DNA of 64,000 nucleotides, from positions 3,968,001-4,032,000 of the forward strand of contig NZ_CP027557.1 of NCBI RefSeq assembly GCF_014854695.1, read 5' to 3'. Positions 31,310 to 39,217 of the stretch are shown piece by piece. The notes beneath the pieces were generated by a model, which made no database searches, was not told the DNA's origin, and saw only the letters and a program-made list of their open reading frames with translations. Numbering within the stretch: the first letter of the stretch is position 1; every line of letters begins with the position of its first letter. A program made the position numbers and the translations under genes. Source of the stretch: Rhodococcus rhodochrous. Lineage in GTDB: Bacteria > Actinomycetota > Actinomycetes > Mycobacteriales > Mycobacteriaceae.

Positions 31310-33211
31310 TTACAGTGCCGTGGCGACCCGGTATCCCTCTCGGACGGCCTCGCGCACGGTCCTCGGGGCCGCGCGGTCGCCGATCGACCACGATCCCGAC
31401 TGTTCGGACACTTCGTGCGGTAGCAGGGGTGCGCAGTCGACCAGGACCGCGTCCGCGACCGGCGTGGTTTCCCCGGACACCCGGTCGACAACGACGACTC
31501 CGTCGGCATCGACGGAACCGATCCGGCATCCGAGATGTCTCGCCACGCCCGCCCGCTGCATGCGGACGTCGAAGGCGACGAGGTCGCCCGTCGGCGCGAG
31601 TCGTGATCCGGCGACCGGATCACCCGTCGCGTAGTGGACCTCCACGCCGCGCTCCACGAGACGGTCGACGACGGTCCTCGCCACCGGACCACCCATCGGA
31701 TCCCACACGACCATCCGGGACGCAGGCGGCCGAATCCCCGACAGCACCTCCGCGGCGGTCGCGTACCGCTCGGGCGCGGTCACCTGAAAAGAGGGTGGAC
31801 GTGGAAGCCCGCCGGTGGCCTGCACGACCTCCGTACCCGCGGCGAGCGCACCCTCGATGTCGGCAGCACTCACTTCCGTGCCGGTACGGATGTCGACGCC
31901 GGACTCCAGGCATTGCTGTTCGAGCCAGTCGACGAGCGCAGCGAAGTCTGGCCGGCCACCGCGCGAGACGGCGGCGATCGTCCCACCGACCCGCTCGTCC
32001 GCCTCGACCAGGACGACACGGTGACCGCGCGTCGCTGCCACGCGGGCTGCTTCCAGGCCGGCCGGTCCGGCACCCACCACGAGTACGTCGCGTGCGGAGG
32101 TCACCGGTCGGGGAGAGTCCCGTGTCTCGGCGCCGGCCTCCGGGTTCGCGATGCACCCCACGATCGGGTTGTGGAAATCGTCGACGAGGCACGCCTGGTT
32201 GCAGCGCACGCAGGGACGCGGCCGACGACCGCGACGGGCGGCGACGACGAGGCCGGGGTCGGCGATCTGTGCGCGGGTCATCTCGACCAGGTCGCACGTG
32301 CCGTCGGAGAGTGCCCGCTGCGCGTGTCCGAGGTCGGCGACGCTGCCCTGCAGAGCGATCGGAACCGATCCGGCGACCGCCTCCCGGATGCGGTTGCACA
32401 GTTCGTCGTTGAATCCGGCAGAGATATGCGCGGCGGGCCGATACGACTCGGGTGAGAACAATCCGCCGCGCACCACCGTGAGCAGATCGATCGACGGTGC
32501 GATCGCGCGGACGTATCCGGCGGCGATGTCGGGAGTGATGCCCGCCCACGGCGCGTTCTCGTCGCACGAGAGTCTCAGGGCGAGGATGCGATCCGCACCG
32601 ATCCGCGTGCGAACGGCGGCGATCACTTCGCGGAGCAGCCGCACACGGTCGGTGCCGTAGGTGTCGTCGCGGTGATTGGTCAGCCCGGAGAGGAACTGCC
32701 GCAGCAGCGAGGTCGGTCCCGCGTCGAGTTCCACTCCATCGAGATCGGAGTCCACGGCGACGACGGCGACGCGGGCGAAGGACTCGACGAGCTCGGCGAT
32801 CTCACGCTCGGTCGCCTCGGCGGGCAGTTCGCGTGTCACCGGGTCCGGCACGCGCGAGGGTGCCCACAGCGGTGCGCGGGTCCACGCGCTCGAACCCTGG
32901 AGGCCGCGATGGCCGAGGCCTGCGAGCACGAGTGTCCCGTGCGGACGGCAGGCCTCGACGATCCGCCGGTAACCGTCCCCGCAGCGCTCGGCCAGCGGCG
33001 CGCGTTCGTAGGGATGGTCGGAGGGGTGTACCGAGGCCGTTTCCGTGACGACGATCCCGCACCCACCCCGTGCACGTCGCGCGTAGTACGCGACGTGACG
33101 GTCCGAGAACGACCGGCCGTCACCGAGATTCGTGACGTGCGGACCGAAGATCACCCTCGACGGAGCGGTGCGTCCGGCGAGGGTGATCGGTTCGGTGAGC
33201 GCGGGGCCCAT
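31310..33211 (-). CDS. Mycofactocin-system FadH/OYE-family flavoenzyme 2
   Basis: The 633-residue protein is a paralogue of the product of 28458-30443 with the same three parts. An OYE barrel spans about 1-330 (RVIFGPHVTNLG, HRGLQGSSAWTRAPLW). A [4Fe-4S] motif C-x2-C-x3-C-x11-C lies near 345-362 (PCVRCNQAC). A FAD/NAD(P) domain starts at VLVVGAGPAGLEAAR near 390. Compared with its paralogue the barrel motif reads GLGHRG instead of QLNHNG, so the substrate pocket probably differs. ATG 33211 lies 13 bases after the mftD stop, so it is the fifth gene of the mftA-B-C-D unit. Its reaction is not known; electron transfer or C=C reduction are the family options. Confidence 0.87.
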   Translation of the reverse strand: MGPALTEPITLAGRTAPSRVIFGPHVTNLGDGRSFSDRHVAYYARRARGGCGIVVTETASVHPSDHPYERAPLAERCGDGYRRIVEACRPHGTLVLAGLGHRGLQGSSAWTRAPLWAPSRVPDPVTRELPAEATEREIAELVESFARVAVVAVDSDLDGVELDAGPTSLLRQFLSGLTNHRDDTYGTDRVRLLREVIAAVRTRIGADRILALRLSCDENAPWAGITPDIAAGYVRAIAPSIDLLTVVRGGLFSPESYRPAAHISAGFNDELCNRIREAVAGSVPIALQGSVADLGHAQRALSDGTCDLVEMTRAQIADPGLVVAARRGRRPRPCVRCNQACLVDDFHNPIVGCIANPEAGAETRDSPRPVTSARDVLVVGAGPAGLEAARVAATRGHRVVLVEADERVGGTIAAVSRGGRPDFAALVDWLEQQCLESGVDIRTGTEVSAADIEGALAAGTEVVQATGGLPRPPSFQVTAPERYATAAEVLSGIRPPASRMVVWDPMGGPVARTVVDRLVERGVEVHYATGDPVAGSRLAPTGDLVAFDVRMQRAGVARHLGCRIGSVDADGVVVVDRVSGETTPVADAVLVDCAPLLPHEVSEQSGSWSIGDRAAPRTVREAVREGYRVATAL

Positions 33212-33224
33212 GTCGTCGGTTCGG

Positions 33225-34433
33225 TCAGATGCCGAGGTCGCGGCGGAAACCGTCCGGCACGAACACATCGTCGGGGGTGAGCTCGTGGATCGAGTTCTTG
33301 CCCAGACCCATCAGTGCGGAACCGATTCCGCCGGACAGGATGTCGAGGACGTTCTCCACACCGGCCTGACCGTTCGCGGCCAGACCCCACAGGTACGCGC
33401 GACCGATGAGCACGGCCCTGGCGCCGAGCGCGATCGCCTTGACGACATCGCTGCCGCGGCGGATACCACCGTCGAGCAGCACCTCGACGTCCTTGCCCAC
33501 CGCCTCGGCGATCGCCGGCAGCGCCCGGATCGGCGCCGGGGTGCCGTCGAGGTTGTTGCCGCCGTGGTTGGACACCGAGATGGCGGTGACCCCGGCGTCG
33601 ACGGCGCGCTTGGCGTCGTCGACGCGCATGACGCCCTTGAGCATGAACGGTGCGTCACCCCACTGCTCGCGCAGCCACGCGACGTCCTCCCAGGTGGGCA
33701 GGGGCGTGGTCATCCACTCACCGTAGGCACCGAAGAAGGTCGGGGCCTGACCCTCCGGCGGCGTGAGGTTGGGGGTGGTCAGATCCGGCACACCGCCGGT
33801 CTTCGCCCATTCGAGAAGCCACTTGGGGCGGGTGATGCCCTCGGGGGCGAACTTGACCATCGCCTCGAGGTTCATCCGCTCCGGGATGGCGGGACTACCC
33901 CAGTCGCGACCGTTGGAGAACGACCAGTCCAGGGTCATGATCAGGCCCTTCGCACCGGCGGCGCGGGCACGTTCCATGCGCTGGATCAGCGTGTCGCGGC
34001 TGCCCACCCAGTACATCTGGAAGAAGGTCTTGTCGTTGACCGCCGCGACTTCTTCGATGGATTTGCTCGCGAACGACGACAGACCCATCGCGGTGCCGCG
34101 GGCGGCGGCGGCGCGGGCCACGGCGACCTCACCGTCGGGGTGTACGGCCTGCACGCCGGTCGGCGAGATCATCACGGGCAGGGACACATCCTGTCCCATG
34201 ATGGTCGTGGCCATCTCCCGCTTGTCGGACAGCCCCGCGACGTGCGGGGCGAATCCGAGTTCGCGGAAGGCGGTGGTGTTGTCGTCGACCGTGATGCCGG
34301 CCTCGGACCCGGCGACGAGCGCGCCGTAGACGGACTTGGGCAGGCGTTTGCGGGCGCGCTGCTGTGCGATTGCGACGGTCTCGAACCACGGGTCCTGGGC
34401 CCACGGATTCTTCAACCAGGAAGGCTTGGCCAT
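33225..34433 (-). CDS. mftD: MftD, FMN-dependent mycofactocin maturase
   Basis: This 402-residue enzyme of the lactate-dehydrogenase/glycolate-oxidase FMN family oxidatively deaminates AHDP to premycofactocin, creating the redox-active alpha-keto amide. Visible features are GITVDDNTTAFRELGF near residue 47, the FMN-site ISPTGVQAVHPDGE, the active-site segment SVSNHGGNNLDG near 283 and LLDGGIRRGSDVVKAIALGA near 315. Length fits the family. It starts 22 bases after mftC and ends 13 bases before the OYE gene, as part of the main biosynthetic operon. In M. tuberculosis mftC and mftD are among genes required for growth on cholesterol, which fits the steroid links elsewhere here. Confidence 0.94.
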   Translation of the reverse strand: MAKPSWLKNPWAQDPWFETVAIAQQRARKRLPKSVYGALVAGSEAGITVDDNTTAFRELGFAPHVAGLSDKREMATTIMGQDVSLPVMISPTGVQAVHPDGEVAVARAAAARGTAMGLSSFASKSIEEVAAVNDKTFFQMYWVGSRDTLIQRMERARAAGAKGLIMTLDWSFSNGRDWGSPAIPERMNLEAMVKFAPEGITRPKWLLEWAKTGGVPDLTTPNLTPPEGQAPTFFGAYGEWMTTPLPTWEDVAWLREQWGDAPFMLKGVMRVDDAKRAVDAGVTAISVSNHGGNNLDGTPAPIRALPAIAEAVGKDVEVLLDGGIRRGSDVVKAIALGARAVLIGRAYLWGLAANGQAGVENVLDILSGGIGSALMGLGKNSIHELTPDDVFVPDGFRRDLGI

Positions 34434-34455
34434 CGTCGGTCGTCTCCTCGAAGAT

Positions 34456-35697
34456 CTAGAGCCCTGCGAGCGGATTCTCGTCGCAGAACTTGGCGGGGGG
34501 CTTGGTGAGCAGGGTCAGCGGTACCGGTGCGGCCGGGGTGCGCCGTTCGGCGCGCTTGCCGGTACGCGAGTGGTCGACGCTCGACTGCGGCACGGTGCGT
34601 TCGGCCTCGAGCGCGGACTGTCCGTAGCCCTGCACGCATTCGGGATCGGGGCCGTCCATCGGCAGGCCGGTGAAGAACTTCGCGGCCATGCAACCGCCGC
34701 GGCACGCGTCGAAGAAGTTGCACGACGCGCACGCACCGGCGGACTGCGGTTCGCGCAGTTCGCGAAACAGCTCGGAGTTCTTCCACACCGACGCGAAACC
34801 ACCGTCGGTCAGGATGTTTCCGGCGTGGAAGTTCTCGTGGATCGCGAACGGGCACGCGTAGACGTCGCCGACCGGGTCGATCAGACACACCACGCGTCCC
34901 GCACCACACAGATTCAGTCCGGGCAGCGAGCCACCGCCCTCGCCGCCGAAGGCGGACAGGTGGAAGAACGAGTCGCCGGTGAGCACGCCCTCGCCGTGGG
35001 CGACGAGCCAGTCGTAGAGCTGCCGCTGCTGCTCGTGGGTGGGATGCAGGTCGTCCCACACGTCCACGGCGCGGCCGGACGGGCGCAGTCGCGTGATGCG
35101 CAGGGTCGCGCCGTAGCGGTCTGCGAGAGCCTTGAACTCGTCGAGCTGGTCGACGTTCTGGCGGGTGACGACGACGGAGATCTTCGCGTCGCGAAAACCC
35201 GCCTCGGACAGGTTCTCCAGCGCGCGCACGGCCATCGCGAACGAACCCGGCCCACGCACGGCGTCGTTGACCTCGGCGGTGGCACCGTCGAGGGAGATCT
35301 GCACGTCGACGTAGTCGGAAGCGGCCAGCCGGGCGGCGACCTTCTTGTCGATGCGCACACCGTTGGTCGAGAACTTCACGCCCACCTGATGTTCGGTGGC
35401 GTAATCGACGAGTTCCCAGAAGTCCGATCGCACGGTGGGTTCGCCGCCACCGATGTTGACGTAGAAGACCTGCATGCGCTGCAGCTCGTCGATGATCGCC
35501 TTGCACTGTTCGGTCGACAGTTCGCGCGGGTCGCGCTTGCCAGACGAGGACAGGCAGTGCACACACGAGAGGTTGCAGGCGTAGGTGAGCTCCCAGGTCA
35601 GGCAGATCGGGGCGTCGAGGCCCTTCTCGAACTGGTCGACGAGGCGACCGACCTTCGGTGGGGCGGAGGTGGTGGGCGGTTCGAGCAGCGAGGTCAT
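34456..35697 (-). CDS. mftC: MftC, mycofactocin radical SAM maturase
   Basis: This 413-residue radical SAM/SPASM enzyme decarboxylates the C-terminal Tyr of MftA and forms the C-C bond to the penultimate Val. The radical SAM cluster motif is Cys41-x3-Cys45-x2-Cys48 (ACNLSCVHC). NIGGGEPTVR near 95 is the SAM GGE motif. SPASM cysteines follow in NLCGAGRVVC, YACPF and CASCNFFDACRGGC, binding two auxiliary clusters. The tail PPAKFCDENPLAGL is typical. It starts 19 bases after mftB, whose product presents the peptide. It acts in the cytoplasm and is oxygen-sensitive by family chemistry. Confidence 0.96.
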   Translation of the reverse strand: MTSLLEPPTTSAPPKVGRLVDQFEKGLDAPICLTWELTYACNLSCVHCLSSSGKRDPRELSTEQCKAIIDELQRMQVFYVNIGGGEPTVRSDFWELVDYATEHQVGVKFSTNGVRIDKKVAARLAASDYVDVQISLDGATAEVNDAVRGPGSFAMAVRALENLSEAGFRDAKISVVVTRQNVDQLDEFKALADRYGATLRITRLRPSGRAVDVWDDLHPTHEQQRQLYDWLVAHGEGVLTGDSFFHLSAFGGEGGGSLPGLNLCGAGRVVCLIDPVGDVYACPFAIHENFHAGNILTDGGFASVWKNSELFRELREPQSAGACASCNFFDACRGGCMAAKFFTGLPMDGPDPECVQGYGQSALEAERTVPQSSVDHSRTGKRAERRTPAAPVPLTLLTKPPAKFCDENPLAGL

Positions 35698-35716
35698 GGG
35701 CTGGTCCTTACAGACG

Positions 35717-36031
35717 TCAGGCAGGAACGATCATGTGCGAATCGGCCAGGGTGCCCAGGGCACGCACGTAGGGCCGCTCGGCGTTCTCGTCGATCCCGTG
35801 CGCTCGCAACGCTTCTCGCACCGAACCGTGGTCGCCGAGGGATCGGACGACGTCGACGATGACGGTGTTCTTCAGGAACGACAACTTGCGGGTGCCGAAG
35901 TGGTAGAGCAACGCCCCGAACGGCTCGGGGCGAAGCGCTACCTGCGGGTGGAGCCGCCAGCCGGCACCCGGATCGAACATCTCGGTGTCCATTGCTACGG
36001 GGGACACGTCGGTGGCTCCGGGCGCGGTCAT
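35717..36031 (-). CDS. mftB: MftB, mycofactocin peptide chaperone (RRE protein)
   Basis: The 104-residue protein is the RiPP recognition element that binds the MftA leader and hands it to MftC. The middle part RPEPFGALLYHFGTRKLSFL is the characteristic MftB segment, followed by a winged-helix-like SVREALRAHGI and the C-terminal YVRALGTLADSHMIVPA. Only one base separates the mftA stop from this ATG (36031), so the two are translationally coupled. The first 25 residues are poorly conserved-looking. Confidence 0.94.
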   Translation of the reverse strand: MTAPGATDVSPVAMDTEMFDPGAGWRLHPQVALRPEPFGALLYHFGTRKLSFLKNTVIVDVVRSLGDHGSVREALRAHGIDENAERPYVRALGTLADSHMIVPA

Positions 36032-36032
36032 G

Positions 36033-36128
36033 TCAGTACACGCCGCACATGCCGTCGATGGAGACCTCTTCGACGAGGGACTCCTCGATCAGATCGGATT
36101 CGATCACGGCGTTGTCACGATCGGACAT
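36033..36128 (-). CDS. mftA: MftA, mycofactocin precursor peptide
   Basis: This 31-residue peptide gene is easy to miss. It begins MSDRDNAV, has an acidic leader (ESDLIEESLVEEV) and ends in the invariant core IDGMCGVY. The last two residues, Val and Tyr, become mycofactocin. GAGGAGG lies 6-7 bases before the ATG at 36128. It is the first gene of the operon mftA-B-C-D, under the divergent promoter with mftR. Length (about 30) is normal for the family. Confidence 0.97.
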   Translation of the reverse strand: MSDRDNAVIESDLIEESLVEEVSIDGMCGVY

Positions 36129-36168
36129 GTTTCCTCCTCGGTTTCTTCTCCTGGATCGGAGTCGGTCG

Positions 36169-36190
36169 TCACAGCGGACTTGCGCTGTGA
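36169..36190. promoter_or_regulatory. Candidate MftR operator, 22-bp palindrome
   Basis: Perfect 8-bp arms TCACAGCG (36169-36176) and CGCTGTGA (36183-36190) flank a 6-base spacer between mftA and mftR. The site covers the expected transcript start of mftA and the proposed -35 of mftR, so one bound repressor would silence both. TetR-type repressors commonly bind such sites in their own divergent promoter. Confidence 0.7.
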
Positions 36191-36209
36191 GCCGGTTCAC
36201 CACTGTAAT
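36180..36209 (+). promoter_or_regulatory. Candidate mftR promoter
   Basis: TTGCGC (36180-36185) and TGTAAT (36204-36209) are separated by 18 bases and lie about 40 bases before the mftR start. The -10 matches TATAAT at five of six positions. The -35 lies inside the palindrome, which fits autorepression. Confidence 0.45.
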
Positions 36210-36231
36210 GGCATCGAGTGCAGAATGTCAC
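36202..36231 (-). promoter_or_regulatory. Candidate mftA operon promoter
   Basis: On the minus strand GTGACA (36231-36226) and TACAGT (36207-36202) are spaced by 18 bases. Transcription would start near 36195, directly before the 22-bp palindrome. The -10 shares bases with that of the divergent mftR promoter. Confidence 0.45.
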
Positions 36232-36247
36232 GCCTCCGGGAGGAAGA

Positions 36248-36931
36248 ATGACGCGTAGCCGCGGGAAACCGTCCGCTCGGATAGGTCGCCGCCCGTCCAC
36301 CTCGAAGGAGGAACTCGCCGCAATCGGCATCGAACTGTTCATGGAGGCGGGCTTCGACGAGACGAGCATCGACGACATCGCCGAGGCGGCCGGCATTGCC
36401 CGACGCACCTTCTTCCGCTACTTCCCGTCGAAGAACGAGGTGGCCTGGGGAAACTTCGACGAACACCTCGCCGGCATGCGCGCGAGCCTCGAAACGATCC
36501 CCGAGGACGTCCCGCTCTCGGCAGCGCTCACCACCGCCCTGCACGACTTCAACACCTTCCCCGACAGCGAGACCGAACGACACCGCGCGCGGATGGGGCT
36601 CATCCTGCACACGCCCGCACTGCAGGGCTATTCGTCGGTGATGTACCAGGGCTGGAGACGTGTCGTCGCCGAGTTCGTCGCCCGTCGCATCGGGGCCGAT
36701 CCCGACGACCACATCCCCCGCACCGTCGGCTATCTGCTGCTCGGTGTCGCGATCTCCGCCTACGAGGCGTGGCTCGACGAACCCGGATCGGACCTGCACG
36801 AATTACTGGCCACCGGGATGGGGACACTGACGGCCGGTCTCGACTACTACAGTGACCCGCACTCCCCTTCCACGCCGCCCCCTGCCACGCCTCCCCCTGC
36901 CACACCTCCGAAAAAGGTTGCGAAACAATGA
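36248..36931 (+). CDS. mftR: MftR, TetR-family repressor of the mycofactocin locus
   Basis: This 227-residue TetR regulator has its HTH at about residues 20-65 (KEELAAIGIELFMEAGF, TSIDDIAEAAGIARRTFFRYF) and a C-terminal ligand domain. MftR of mycobacteria represses the mft operon and responds to long-chain acyl-CoA. The ATG at 36248 follows GGAGGAAG; an upstream GTG in the same frame lacks this. The last about 20 residues are a Pro-rich, repetitive tail (TPPPATPPPATPPKK) encoded by a short imperfect DNA repeat, unusual for the family. Its stop overlaps the mftM start (ATGA). Confidence 0.92.
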   Translation: MTRSRGKPSARIGRRPSTSKEELAAIGIELFMEAGFDETSIDDIAEAAGIARRTFFRYFPSKNEVAWGNFDEHLAGMRASLETIPEDVPLSAALTTALHDFNTFPDSETERHRARMGLILHTPALQGYSSVMYQGWRRVVAEFVARRIGADPDDHIPRTVGYLLLGVAISAYEAWLDEPGSDLHELLATGMGTLTAGLDYYSDPHSPSTPPPATPPPATPPKKVAKQ

Positions 36932-37731
36932 CCCTGCTCGATTCGCTCGCTCCCTGCAGCCCGGGCCGGTGGACACACGACCACGTGACGGTCGAACGCG
37001 TACCCGCCGGACCGCTGAACGTCCGGCGCGAGGACGACCGGCTCCACGTCACGCATTCCCTCACGGCCGAGCAGATCAGCGAGCGCCTCGTCGCCGAGGT
37101 GACCGCCTCGATCCAGGACGCCGAGTTCGGCCAGGACGAGTTCGAACTGACTATGGTGGGACTCGTCCGTTCCACGGTGCCGGGTGCCCTCGACTCGTGG
37201 GTCACCTACTACCGCAACTCTCTCGGCGAACTGCTCGACGGTACAGCCGATTTCGCGCCCATCCACGATCGCGCGGCCGAACTCGTCCGTGGGAGCGTGC
37301 TCGACCTGGGGTCGTGTTTCGGTTTCCTGCCGCTGCGACTCGCGGCCGCCGGCACCGCCGTCACCGCCACCGACATCCTGCCCGGCACGATGCGCCTGCT
37401 CGATGCGGTCGCACCGCGGCTCGGACTGCACGTCGACACGCTCGTGTGCGACGCGGCGAACGTCCCGGTCCCCGACGGCAGCGCCGACACCGTCACCGCG
37501 ATCCACCTGCTCGAGCACGTCGACGACGCCCTCGGTGCCACGATCCTCGCCGAGGCGCTGCGGATCGCCCGGGAGCGGGTGGTGGTCGCGGTGCCGTTCG
37601 AGGACGAGGCCACGGCCTGCCACGGACACGTGCGCACCTTCGACCTGCCTGCGCTCGAGGAACTCGGGCGCAGCACCGGGCGTCCCTTCGAGGTGTTCGA
37701 ACACCACGGCGGTTGGCTCGTCATCGGGTGA
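36928..37731 (+). CDS. mftM: MftM, mycofactocin oligosaccharide methyltransferase
   Basis: This 267-residue SAM-dependent methyltransferase is expected to 2-O-methylate the second glucose of the mycofactocin glucan, protecting it from cleavage. The class I fold is seen from about residue 125: motif I VLDLGSCFGFLPLRLA, the acidic strand TATDILPG, then NVPVPDGSADTVTAIHLLEHV. The N-terminal half (residues 1-120) is specific to the group. ATG 36928 overlaps the mftR stop, so both are one transcript divergent from mftA. Assignment rests on this position plus the fold; the acceptor is not readable from sequence. Confidence 0.88.
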   Translation: MTLLDSLAPCSPGRWTHDHVTVERVPAGPLNVRREDDRLHVTHSLTAEQISERLVAEVTASIQDAEFGQDEFELTMVGLVRSTVPGALDSWVTYYRNSLGELLDGTADFAPIHDRAAELVRGSVLDLGSCFGFLPLRLAAAGTAVTATDILPGTMRLLDAVAPRLGLHVDTLVCDAANVPVPDGSADTVTAIHLLEHVDDALGATILAEALRIARERVVVAVPFEDEATACHGHVRTFDLPALEELGRSTGRPFEVFEHHGGWLVIG

Positions 37732-37813
37732 TCCACCCGGGCCATCCGCCTGCCCGCCCATCCGATTCCCGTCCGGCGACGAATACCCGGTGTGGACGGA
37801 AGGAGGTGGCGCG

Positions 37814-38260
37814 ATGGACCAGATCGTCGAGAGCCACTTCGGCTGGACGACCCGTCGCGTCGTCCTCCCCCGCCGCGCCGCGGACCGGGAGATGTCATCG
37901 TCGTCCGGAGTGGTAACGGACTGTCGGCCGCTCCCCGAGCGACCGGACGTGCGACTGCTCGTCTACCACGACGACGCGGACGACTCCGACTACGACGCCG
38001 TGGCGATCGGAAAGACCGACGGCGCGAACGACATTCCGGTACTCACCACCGTCGAGGAGTGCCTGCTCGTCACCGCGGTCCGGCCCGGGACAGGTCCCGC
38101 GATCGTGCTCGCCGCGCCGCCGGGTGAGGACGAGGGCCGACGGGTCCGGGAGATCACCCGGCAGCTTCTTCGAGGCGGACCGCTACTGCGCCTGATCCTG
38201 TACACCGGCGCACTGTCGGTACTCGTGCCGCTTCACTCGCCTGCTCCGACCGGACGCTGA
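37814..38260 (+). CDS. Unknown protein downstream of mftM
   Basis: The product has 148 residues with no family I recognise. A very strong ribosome site (AGGAGGTG) lies just before ATG 37814, so translation is well supported. The middle is acidic (YHDDADDSDYDAVAIGK near 67). The end is hydrophobic (LLRLILYTGALSVLVPL), long enough for one membrane segment or a buried helix. It lies 82 bases after mftM on the same strand and may share that transcript. Its 3' end overlaps the convergent quinone reductase gene by 78 bases. No cofactor or metal motif is visible. Confidence 0.65.
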   Translation: MDQIVESHFGWTTRRVVLPRRAADREMSSSSGVVTDCRPLPERPDVRLLVYHDDADDSDYDAVAIGKTDGANDIPVLTTVEECLLVTAVRPGTGPAIVLAAPPGEDEGRRVREITRQLLRGGPLLRLILYTGALSVLVPLHSPAPTGR

Positions 38261-39103
38261 CGCGGTGTGGACGTCGGGTCCGTACTCGCCCGGGCAGACG
38301 TGGTCGACCAGCACGTGTTCGCGGTCGTACTCTCCTCCGCGCAGCGGCCTGTACGGGATCCCGGATTCCGACGACAAGCCGTCGAGACGATTGTGCAACC
38401 GATGCTCCTCGCGCAGGAAGTCCTCCTCGTCGAGTCGGTCGGCGCTCGCGACGAGATGCGGTCGGAGTACCCGCATTCCGGTGTAGAAGCCCGTGCCGTG
38501 CAGGAGCTGCCACAGCACGTGATCGATCGACCCGCTGATTCCGCGCGGTCCGAGCGCTGCGGCCCGATCGCCCGCCGTGACGACGGCGAGCATCGTTCTG
38601 CCCGCCAGTCCCCCGTCGCCGTATTTGCGGACGCGCCCGTGCTCGTCGCGGACACCGAACGCGAAACCGTTGGTGAACACGCGGTCGAACCATCCCTTCA
38701 AGATCGCCGGCGTGCCGTACCACCACAGTGGGAACGACACCACGAGATGGTCGGCGGCGCGCAGCGCGTCCTGTTCGCGGCGGATGTCGTCGGCGAGGAG
38801 CCCGGTCGCCGTGGCGTTCTTCTGCCGCTCCGACAACGTTCTCCCCGGCGCCGCACCGAAGTCGGCGTCGGAGAGCACCGGATTCCAGTTCATCGCGTAG
38901 AGATCCGAGATCGCGACGTGCGTGCCCGATTCGCGTAGTCGTGCCGCCCCCGAGCGGACGAGGGCGTGCCCCAGTGAGGCGTCGTCCGGATGGGCGTGCA
39001 CCCACAGAACGCTGCCCTTCTCGACGCTGCCCTTCTCGACGCTGTCCTTCTCGGCACTGTCCTTCTCGACACTGTCCTTTTCTGCACTGTTCTTCTCGGT
39101 CAT
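38183..39103 (-). CDS. NAD(P)H:quinone oxidoreductase, flavodoxin-like fold
   Basis: This flavoprotein should reduce quinones or related electrophiles by two-electron transfer. Core motifs are LWVHAHPDDASLGHAL (FMN site, near residue 33), HLVVSFPLWWYGTPAILKGWFDRVF near 120 and the YGDGGLAGRTMLAVVT strand near 160, as in the MdaB/NQO family. Two oddities appear. The first 30 residues are a pentapeptide repeat EK(D/N/G)S(A/V) made by a 15-bp DNA repeat, and the last about 25 residues are read antisense to the end of 37814-38260. The ATG at 39103 has GGAG only 2 bases away, so a later GTG near VHAHPD is possible. It is divergent from an HxlR regulator, a usual pairing. Confidence 0.82.
   Translation of the reverse strand: MTEKNSAEKDSVEKDSAEKDSVEKGSVEKGSVLWVHAHPDDASLGHALVRSGAARLRESGTHVAISDLYAMNWNPVLSDADFGAAPGRTLSERQKNATATGLLADDIRREQDALRAADHLVVSFPLWWYGTPAILKGWFDRVFTNGFAFGVRDEHGRVRKYGDGGLAGRTMLAVVTAGDRAAALGPRGISGSIDHVLWQLLHGTGFYTGMRVLRPHLVASADRLDEEDFLREEHRLHNRLDGLSSESGIPYRPLRGGEYDREHVLVDHVCPGEYGPDVHTASASGRSRRVKRHEYRQCAGVQDQAQ
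39011..39100 (-). repeat. 15-bp tandem repeat, 6 units, coding a pentapeptide repeat
   Basis: Six head-to-tail units of a 15-base word (plus strand like CTGCCCTTCTCGACG) with few substitutions encode EKNSA, EKDSV, EKDSA, EKDSV, EKGSV and EKGSV. They sit at the extreme N-terminus of the quinone reductase. The exact 15-base phase keeps the frame whatever the unit number. Confidence 0.85.
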
Positions 39104-39136
39104 GTCTCCATAGTCTGGGGACGGGAACGGTATGGG

Positions 39137-39148
39137 AAGTACGCACTT
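39137..39148. promoter_or_regulatory. Candidate HxlR operator between divergent genes
   Basis: A palindrome AAGT-ACGC-ACTT lies in the 114-base gap between the quinone reductase and the HxlR gene, itself between outer arms GTATG and CATAC. HxlR/YodB-type regulators bind short palindromes of this kind. No experimental link is implied. Confidence 0.35.
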
Positions 39149-39217
39149 TGCGATCACATACGGACCGAAAGGTAACGATCGGCGATGACCAGGGGTTTCG
39201 ATGACACAAGGGTTTCG

